Source of the DNA: Bacillota bacterium
GTDB lineage: Bacteria > Bacillota > UBA4882 > UBA10575
DNA length: 10,460 nt
Reading direction: 5' to 3'
Assembly: GCA_012512605.1 (NCBI GenBank)
Contig: JAAZDX010000076.1
Span: forward strand, 1-10,460
Shown here: positions 6,300-10,460 of the stretch, one piece after another
How positions within the stretch are numbered: the stretch's first letter is position 1
How the letters are laid out: each line of letters begins with the position of its first letter
Position numbers and translations under genes: made by a program
Notes under the pieces: generated by a model
The model's input: only the letters and a program-made list of their open reading frames with translations
What the model was told of the DNA's origin: nothing
The model's database searches: none

Positions 6300-7178
6300 A
6301 ATTTTCACCCAATAACACAAACGGATATTCAGCTTTATTCGGCATTTATTAAGGATTTTTACCTTGAAGTCTCCGATCTGGCACCACCCTCTTTATACCT
6401 TTGGCGGGACCCTTTTCAAGTCAAAATCGACCAAACTACGGACTATGCCGTTCTCCTCTGTACCTACCGGGGAGCAACCTACTGTTTAGCGCCGCTGATT
6501 AAACCCGGTGTGGACCCGGCTCCAGTCTTGCAAAGGATCCACGCCTATTTCCACCGGCAGAACCAACCGGCGGTTTTCCGTGCGGTCCCCGGGGATCTGC
6601 TATCCCTGTTTCCCACCAACCGGTACCGGATCATCCCCGACCGCACGTACTGGGATTACCTCTACCGGACAAAAGACCTGATTGAACTACGCGGACGGAA
6701 ATACCAGCAAAAACGGAACCACATCAACCGTTTTCAACAATTTTATTCCTTCGCTTACCACTCCCTAACCCCGGAACATTTTCCGGCTTGCCTGCGCCTC
6801 TTTGAACAATGGGCGGCCGAGAAAGCCGGGCAACCGGAGGTGGAAGAGGAGCGCCTCGCCCTCAAAGAAGCGTTTGCGCATTTTCCCCTCCTTAACCTGA
6901 AAGGCGGGGTCTTGGAAGTCTACGGCGAAATCCAGGCCTTTGCCATCGGCAGCCGCCTGAACAAGGACACCGCCATTGTCCATTTTGAAAAGGCCAATGC
7001 CGAGTTTTCCGGGATTTATGCGGTCATCAATCAACTGTTCATTGCACGGGAATGGGCTGATACAAAGTATGTCAACCGGGAAGATGATATGGGGCTACCC
7101 GGTCTTCGCCAAGCAAAAAAACGTTACCATCCTTTCCGGATGGTCGAAAAATATACCGTGGTTGAGGTGGAGGCGTGA
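6297..7178 (+). CDS. DUF2156 / phosphatidylglycerol lysyltransferase C-terminal-like protein, ATT start
   Basis: Soluble two-GNAT-fold protein related to the C-terminal catalytic domain of MprF-type aminoacyl-phosphatidylglycerol synthases. Substrate and reaction of these stand-alone members are not established. From ATT at 6297 the product is 293 residues, the usual size. Starting at the first standard codon (GTG 6510) would remove 71 residues that clearly belong: NFHPITQTDIQLYSAFIKDF at 2-21, SDLAPPSLYLWRDPF at 26-40, and the strand VLLCTYRGATYCLAPLI. Other family blocks are GRKYQQKRNHINRF (133-146) and YVNREDDMGLPGLRQAKK (258-275). It lacks the multi-spanning flippase domain of MprF. The stop overlaps the next start (TGATG), so it is translationally coupled to the Eis-like gene. 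An ATT start is rare (known in infC) and usually weak or regulated. A sequencing error or an ATG-to-ATT mutation is the alternative. Confidence 0.85.
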   Translation: MNFHPITQTDIQLYSAFIKDFYLEVSDLAPPSLYLWRDPFQVKIDQTTDYAVLLCTYRGATYCLAPLIKPGVDPAPVLQRIHAYFHRQNQPAVFRAVPGDLLSLFPTNRYRIIPDRTYWDYLYRTKDLIELRGRKYQQKRNHINRFQQFYSFAYHSLTPEHFPACLRLFEQWAAEKAGQPEVEEERLALKEAFAHFPLLNLKGGVLEVYGEIQAFAIGSRLNKDTAIVHFEKANAEFSGIYAVINQLFIAREWADTKYVNREDDMGLPGLRQAKKRYHPFRMVEKYTVVEVEA

Positions 7179-8407
7179 TGGCGATCCGACCTTTAACACC
7201 GCCCGACATGGGCCAAGCCCGCGCCCTCTGGGAGGCCTGTTTTGAAGACCTCCCGGCATTTTTGGACTGGTATTTCCAGACCCGTTTTCAACCCGCCGAC
7301 GGACTGGGGATCTTCCAGGATGGACAACTGGTCTGTGACCTCCATCTGTCCCCCCGGAGAATTAAACTTCGCCAACAAAGCTTTCCTTCGGCCTATCTGA
7401 TCGCCCTGGCCACCGACCCCGCCTTTCGCCGGTTGGGACTGGCAAAAACACTCCTGACCTACGCCCTCCGCCACCTGGCCGCCAAGGGGATCTTCTTCAC
7501 CTTTTTGCTCCCCTTTAACACCGAATTCTACACCCGGTTAGGCTGGGGAGTATGGGCCGACCACCGCCTTTATTATTTGCCTCCGGTCTGCAACCAGGCG
7601 GCCGAAACGGCTCCCGATCCTGCAGGCGGTTATCGGTGGCAGTTCCGCCAAGTCGAACCGGAACAAAAGCTTCTCGCCGAAATCTACGAGCGTTCCTTCG
7701 CGAGCATAGATGGGGGTCTACACCGTTCCAACCAGGACTGGACATGCCTCCTCCTGGACCATACTCTGTACGGGGGTAAAACTTGGTTGGCCACTGACCC
7801 AGCTGGCACCCCCCAGGGTTACGCTCTAGTCCTGCCGCCAACCAACGGTCGGCCAATCCTCCGGGAGCTGACCACCGGGGAAATTGCTCTAAAAACGCCT
7901 TTTCTGAACTATCTCGCCGCCACATTAGGTGAGGCTTCCTGGTCCGCCACTGCCGAGACGGCAAGCGCAGTCGTGGGTGCAAACCAAACCAAGCCGCTTT
8001 GCGCTACCCCGGGAAATGATGCCACACAACTAACCCCGTACATCCCTTCAGGCACGCAACCGGTCTTCCTCGGACGGATTACCAGCGTAGCACCGATGTT
8101 AGAAGCCCGCACCTATCCCCCGCTAACCGCTAGTTGGGTACTGGAGGTCACCGATCCCCTCCTTCCCGAAAATAGCGGCCAGTACCAGATACAATTGGCC
8201 GGGGGAAAAATGCGGGTCACGAAAACCACGGGTCAAAAACCGACGGTTCGTTGTTCCATTGGGACCCTCGCCCGGATGGTTACCGGAAACGCCCCCCCGG
8301 AAGCGCTGGTCGACCGGGGTGACCTGGCCCTTGACGATCCTGAGTTCCGAACGGTCCTTGCAACTCTGTTTCCACCAGCAACCAATTTTATTAACGAATA
8401 TTTTTAA
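7178..8407 (+). CDS. Eis-like GNAT N-acetyltransferase with SCP2-like C-terminal domain
   Basis: Probable acetyl-CoA-dependent N-acetyltransferase; characterised Eis relatives acetylate aminoglycosides and other amines. The product is 409 residues. The N-terminal GNAT domain (1-130) has ALATDPAFRRLGLAKTLL (76-93), whose RRLGLA binds the CoA pyrophosphate. NTEFYTRLGWG follows, where Tyr118 corresponds to the catalytic Tyr of mycobacterial Eis. A second degenerate GNAT fold spans about 150-245. A low-complexity Ala/Thr/Ser-rich linker (about 250-295) looks inserted. The SCP2-like domain (about 310-409) ends in NEYF; in Eis the C-terminal carboxylate of a terminal Phe acts in catalysis, and the last residue here is also Phe. 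ATG 7178 (overlapping the upstream TGA) is preferred over GTG 7175 by spacing from GAGGTGG. Actual substrate unknown; a resistance role is not shown. Confidence 0.9.
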   Translation: MAIRPLTPPDMGQARALWEACFEDLPAFLDWYFQTRFQPADGLGIFQDGQLVCDLHLSPRRIKLRQQSFPSAYLIALATDPAFRRLGLAKTLLTYALRHLAAKGIFFTFLLPFNTEFYTRLGWGVWADHRLYYLPPVCNQAAETAPDPAGGYRWQFRQVEPEQKLLAEIYERSFASIDGGLHRSNQDWTCLLLDHTLYGGKTWLATDPAGTPQGYALVLPPTNGRPILRELTTGEIALKTPFLNYLAATLGEASWSATAETASAVVGANQTKPLCATPGNDATQLTPYIPSGTQPVFLGRITSVAPMLEARTYPPLTASWVLEVTDPLLPENSGQYQIQLAGGKMRVTKTTGQKPTVRCSIGTLARMVTGNAPPEALVDRGDLALDDPEFRTVLATLFPPATNFINEYF

Positions 8408-8412
8408 CCAGC

Positions 8413-8452
8413 AAAGAACCGGTTCCAGCCATAACGCCAGAACCGGTTCTTT
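8413..8452. terminator. Shared terminator hairpin between convergent genes
   Basis: A perfect 13-bp stem, AAAGAACCGGTTC (8413-8425) with GAACCGGTTCTTT (8440-8452), has a 14-nt loop. It lies between the ends of the Eis-like gene (+) and hpf (-). T tracts are short on both sides (TTTAATT; TTTGC), so it is symmetric but only moderately strong. Confidence 0.75.
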
Positions 8453-8482
8453 AATTCTATTTGGATCTATTTCTCTTCTTCC

Positions 8483-9010
8483 TTAGAATTCCGGCTCGAT
8501 CAATCCGTAATTACCATCCTTCCGTTTATAAACTACATTAACCTCTTCCAAGTCCGGATTGAAGAAGACAAAGAAGTCATGGCCGAGTAATTCCATTTGC
8601 ATAACGGCTTCCTCCGCCGACATGGGTTTAATCGCAAACCGCTTAGTGCGGACGATTTTTGGTTCAGCGGTTACCTCAACAGTATCAGCTGGTGTAGGCG
8701 AGATGATCCGGTACTCTTCCCGTATCTTCCTGTTGATTTTTGTTTTGTACTTGTGGATCTGGCGTTCAATCTTTTCAACGGCACCATCAACCGAGCTGTA
8801 CATATCGGCACTTTTTTCTTCCCCACGAAGTAAAAGGCCATTGATGGAAATAGTGATGTCGACAACATGTATTCCCCGTTCGATCGACAAAGTAACCAGG
8901 GCTGTCGGTGGTTGGGCAAAAAATTTGGCGATCTTTCCCACCTTTTTTTCCGCATAATCACGGAGCGCATCAGTTACCTCAAGGTTTTTTCCAAAAACCT
9001 TAATGTCCAT
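8483..9010 (-). CDS. hpf: Long-form ribosome hibernation promoting factor
   Basis: Binds the decoding region of the 30S subunit and, through its C-terminal domain, pairs ribosomes into inactive 100S dimers in slow growth. The product is 175 residues, the long form. The N-terminal RaiA/HPF fold spans about 1-100 (MDIKVFGKNLEVTDALRDYA onward). The C-terminal dimerisation domain is about 115-172 (KRFAIKPMSAEEAVMQMELL, GHDFFVFFNPDLEEVNVVY, KRKDGNYGLIEP). The ATG at 9010 is chosen over the in-frame GTG at 9019 because AAGGAG (9019-9024) is 8 nt from the ATG but overlaps the GTG. It lies downstream of fliS-fliT as in Bacillus subtilis (yvyD), though secA does not follow here. A sigma-H-like promoter is seen upstream, matching the known sigma-B/sigma-H control of yvyD. 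Confidence 0.96.
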   Translation of the reverse strand: MDIKVFGKNLEVTDALRDYAEKKVGKIAKFFAQPPTALVTLSIERGIHVVDITISINGLLLRGEEKSADMYSSVDGAVEKIERQIHKYKTKINRKIREEYRIISPTPADTVEVTAEPKIVRTKRFAIKPMSAEEAVMQMELLGHDFFVFFNPDLEEVNVVYKRKDGNYGLIEPEF

Positions 9011-9053
9011 CCTATCCACTCCTTCCCTTGTCGTTTTCAGAGGTTACCGCGTC

Positions 9054-9191
9054 ATGAATAATATACCCAATTTGGTGCGGATATCCACCCCCCTTATGCA
9101 ATCTTCAACAAAGTTTATACTAGATATATTCCCGGTTGGGGAAAATAATCCTTCGACACTTATGGAAATAATTGAACTTCCTTCTAATTAA
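9054..9191 (+). CDS. Possible 45-residue hypothetical protein
   Basis: An ATG frame on the + strand, antisense to the hpf upstream region, starts MNNIPNLVRISTPLMQ and ends LMEIIELPSN. AGAGGT (9039-9044) is 9 nt before the ATG, and the hairpin at 9248-9276 could terminate it. The residue pattern is protein-like, but it has no recognised domain, and its codons (several ATA, CTA) are more A+T rich than the neighbouring genes. It competes for the same DNA as the hpf promoter. Chance is at least as likely as a real gene. Confidence 0.2.
   Translation: MNNIPNLVRISTPLMQSSTKFILDIFPVGENNPSTLMEIIELPSN
9128..9154 (-). promoter_or_regulatory. Sigma-H-like promoter candidate for hpf
   Basis: On the - strand GAAGGATTA (9146-9154) fits the RNAGGAWWW -35 box. 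GAAT (9128-9131) follows after 14 nt, that is an 11-nt spacer plus NNN, with only the R position before GAAT mismatched. Transcription would start near 9120, about 110 nt before hpf. B. subtilis yvyD is known to use sigma-H. The match is by eye, and short boxes occur by chance. Confidence 0.4.
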
Positions 9192-9243
9192 GTAAACGTC
9201 CATAATTCGCCATTAGTTCCAGATTCGTTTAACAAATAAGCAT

Positions 9244-9285
9244 AAAAAAACCTCCTCTGGAGGGCAGAGGAGGTTTCTCTTTTTA
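9244..9285 (-). terminator. Terminator of the four-CxxC zinc-ribbon gene, possibly bidirectional
   Basis: AAACCTCCTCTG (9248-9259) and CAGAGGAGGTTT (9265-9276) form a perfect 12-bp stem with a 5-nt loop. On the - strand the run continues to seven T. On the + strand a weaker TTTCTCTTTTT follows, so it might also stop + transcripts. Confidence 0.9.
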
Positions 9286-9310
9286 TCGCTAATCAGCTTT
9301 AAAATCGTAC

Positions 9311-9577
9311 TTAGCTAGCTTTTATGGCATCATAGCATTCTTTGCAATAGACTGGGCGATCCTGGGAGGGCGTAAAAGGCACTTGGGTCGTTACTCCACA
9401 GTTGGCACATACGACCTCAGTCATCGTCCGGCCCCTTTGTTTTCTCTGTTGACGGCATTCCCGACAACGAGCTGGTTCATTGGTGAACCCCTTTTCCGCA
9501 TAGAACTCCTGTTCACCCGCAGAAAAGACAAAATCCACACCGCATTCCTTACATACCAGTGTTTTGTCCTCGTACAT
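9311..9577 (-). CDS. Zinc-ribbon domain protein with four CxxC motifs
   Basis: Small protein of unknown function in a family widespread in Bacillota, with homologues beginning like this one, MYEDKTLVCKECG. The product is 88 residues. Cysteine pairs at 9/12, 38/41, 57/60 and 78/81 give two zinc sites. The first unit ends GFTNEPARCRECR and the second CGVTTQVPFTPSQDRPVYC. A basic stretch (QQRKQRGR, 43-50) joins them. The frame is open upstream to a TTG at 9667, but homology and the ATG at 9577 favour the shorter form; the promoter at 9684-9711 would start transcription only about 10 nt before that TTG. The ribosome site is loose (GGAAGG some 15 nt upstream). It lies between fliT and hpf with its own promoter and terminator. 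A role in RNA or ribosome binding is only inference from the fold and basic linker. Confidence 0.9.
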   Translation of the reverse strand: MYEDKTLVCKECGVDFVFSAGEQEFYAEKGFTNEPARCRECRQQRKQRGRTMTEVVCANCGVTTQVPFTPSQDRPVYCKECYDAIKAS

Positions 9578-9683
9578 TAAAAACTCGACTTCCCTTCCTA
9601 AGGATAAATTTGTCCGGGTTACATCCGTTCTGATACCTAAGTATCCCTCCTGTGAACGCCAAACCAAGACACCTTCATGAACA

Positions 9684-9711
9684 ATTATACCTAAAATAAA
9701 GAATTATGCAA
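9684..9711 (-). promoter_or_regulatory. Sigma-A-type promoter of the four-CxxC zinc-ribbon gene
   Basis: On the - strand TTGCAT (9706-9711), 16 bp, then a perfect TATAAT (9684-9689). The predicted start near 9677 gives a leader of about 100 nt. That leader contains AGGAGGG followed by the short palindrome GATACTTAGGTATC but no start codon at the right distance. Confidence 0.7.
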
Positions 9712-9743
9712 GTAAAAAAGGGAAAATAATAGATAATGCGCTT

Positions 9744-10118
9744 TTATTTCTTACGGTCGATAAATTTACCTTCCGAATAGCCCAAACCGACCGGCTGCGG
9801 GTAATAAGCGTCGATCGCTTGCCGCCCCGTCTTAATCTGGGCGTATTGCTCAGCAATAGTACCCATCTCTTCCTGGAGAAGCTGAACAATGGCATCAGCT
9901 TTTTCCTTAACGGCCTGTATATTCTGCTCTTTTTCCCCTTCAACCGACGCTCTCTGGAGGATCGCATTTAATAATACTACAATTTGTTCTGCCTCATCCA
10001 CAAGAGAAGTAATTGCTTGGGGGTCAGCCTCTTCGTCCTTGACAATCTGCGCTAACCGGTTGTAACAGTTCTCCAGTAATCTAAGCCCATCCTTGAGCTC
10101 AAGACCATCCCATTCCAT
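9744..10118 (-). CDS. fliT: FliT-like flagellar chaperone
   Basis: Probable small cytosolic chaperone of the FliT/FlgN kind, which binds flagellar cap or hook-associated proteins before export. The product is 124 residues, almost wholly helical by appearance, with heptad-like Leu/Ile spacing (for example LENCYNRLAQIVKDEE and VVLLNAILQRASVEG). The tail AIDAYYPQPVGLGY then KFIDRKK resembles the C-termini of other Bacillota proteins annotated FliT or FlgN. The ATG is one base after the fliS stop, with AGGGGAG (10123-10129) inside the end of fliS, so the two are translationally coupled. Sequence in this family is poorly conserved, so the assignment rests largely on position, size and the tail. 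Which protein it binds cannot be read from the sequence. Confidence 0.75.
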   Translation of the reverse strand: MEWDGLELKDGLRLLENCYNRLAQIVKDEEADPQAITSLVDEAEQIVVLLNAILQRASVEGEKEQNIQAVKEKADAIVQLLQEEMGTIAEQYAQIKTGRQAIDAYYPQPVGLGYSEGKFIDRKK

Positions 10119-10119
10119 C

Positions 10120-10460
10120 TTACTCCCCTGCCGATACTACTTTTTTTTGCGGGCTTTGCAGCTCAGCCCAAGAACTCCGTAGCTCTGTTAGCAGATTTAC
10201 CATCTGGTCGATCGTCACAATATCCTTCTTAATATTAGCCTCCACCAGCTTAGTCGCGATAAAATCATATAGATTCCGGAGATTAGCCGCGATTTCCCCG
10301 GCATCCATATTAAGACTATAATTCAACTCATCAATAATCGCCTGGACCCGTTGCAAAAGTTGGTTAGCCTCATAATATTTCTTTTCTTCAATCGCGTTCT
10401 TCGCCTGATTACAGAAACGGATCGCGCCGTCGTACATCATAAGGATTAACTCAAGCGGCC
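10120..10460 (-). CDS. fliS: Flagellar export chaperone FliS (N-terminus beyond window edge)
   Basis: Binds the disordered C-terminus of flagellin in the cytosol, prevents early polymerisation and delivers it to the export gate. About 113 residues are visible, and the frame stays open to the last base, reading PLELILMMYDGAIRF. The ATG at 10440 is therefore internal: family members have about 15-20 residues (ending in SPEEL or similar) before LMLYDGAIRF. Family features are LMMYDGAIRFCNQAKNAIEE, then DELNYSLNMDAGEIAANLRN and LYDFIATKLVEAN. It precedes fliT by one base. fliD is expected upstream, outside the window, by analogy with Bacillus. Confidence 0.95.
   Translation of the reverse strand, partial: PLELILMMYDGAIRFCNQAKNAIEEKKYYEANQLLQRVQAIIDELNYSLNMDAGEIAANLRNLYDFIATKLVEANIKKDIVTIDQMVNLLTELRSSWAELQSPQKKVVSAGE

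Noticed and set aside
7515..7982. 155-codon - strand frame inside the Eis-like gene
   Set aside because: Antisense shadow of conserved GNAT sequence with no ribosome site or recognisable domain.
9011..9019. GTG start for hpf at 9019
   Set aside because: It overlaps the AAGGAG Shine-Dalgarno; ATG 9010 has 8-nt spacing and matches family N-termini.
9578..9667. 30-residue N-terminal extension of the four-CxxC zinc-ribbon protein (TTG at 9667)
   Set aside because: Homologues begin at MYEDKTLVC, the predicted transcript starts only about 10 nt before the TTG, and no ribosome site fits.
9712..9743. Terminator after fliT
   Set aside because: There is a T-rich tract on the - strand but only a six-pair A/T stem, so no clear intrinsic terminator.

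Overview
The window (about 10.5 kb) looks like chromosome of an endospore-forming, flagellated Gram-positive bacterium (Bacillota). The evidence is a SpoVAE homologue, a fliS-fliT pair next to a long-form hibernation factor (as in Bacillus), an iscS-iscU-mnmA cluster, strong AAGGAGGT-type ribosome sites, and coding regions that are fairly G+C rich with A+T-rich spacers. I cannot place it to genus. Nothing here looks like a phage, an insertion sequence, CRISPR or a defence island.

Layout. Positions 1-2525 (+) hold a sulfur-trafficking operon: the C-terminal part of a NifS/IscS cysteine desulfurase, a NifU/IscU scaffold and the tRNA 2-thiouridylase MnmA, closed by a bidirectional terminator. 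Positions 2622-5192 (-) hold cell-wall genes: a class A penicillin-binding protein (PBP1A type), then a small membrane-anchored lytic transglycosylase with its own near-consensus promoter and a leader carrying repeats. Upstream of the PBP gene is an unusual leader: a terminator-like hairpin, then a 34-codon reading frame ending just before the PBP ribosome site. Next come a 43-residue zinc-ribbon gene (5493-5624, -) and a solitary spoVAE (5822-6181, +).

Positions 6297-8407 (+) hold a translationally coupled pair: a DUF2156/LPG-synthetase-C-like acyltransferase and an Eis-like GNAT acetyltransferase with an SCP2-like C-terminal domain. The first has no ATG, GTG or TTG at its homologous N-terminus and most likely starts at an ATT codon at 6297. 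Positions 8483-10460 (-) hold, in transcription order, fliS (cut by the window edge), fliT, a four-CxxC zinc-ribbon protein and long-form hpf. The order fliS-fliT-hpf matches Bacillus, with the zinc-ribbon gene inserted.

How the parts work together. The first operon takes sulfur from cysteine to Fe-S clusters and to wobble-uridine thiolation. The second block builds and trims peptidoglycan. The last block links flagellar assembly chaperones to a ribosome-hibernation factor that may be under a sigma-H-like promoter. I see no wholly new multi-gene system. The items most worth checking are the ATT start, the PBP leader, the transglycosylase leader repeats, and the short genes.
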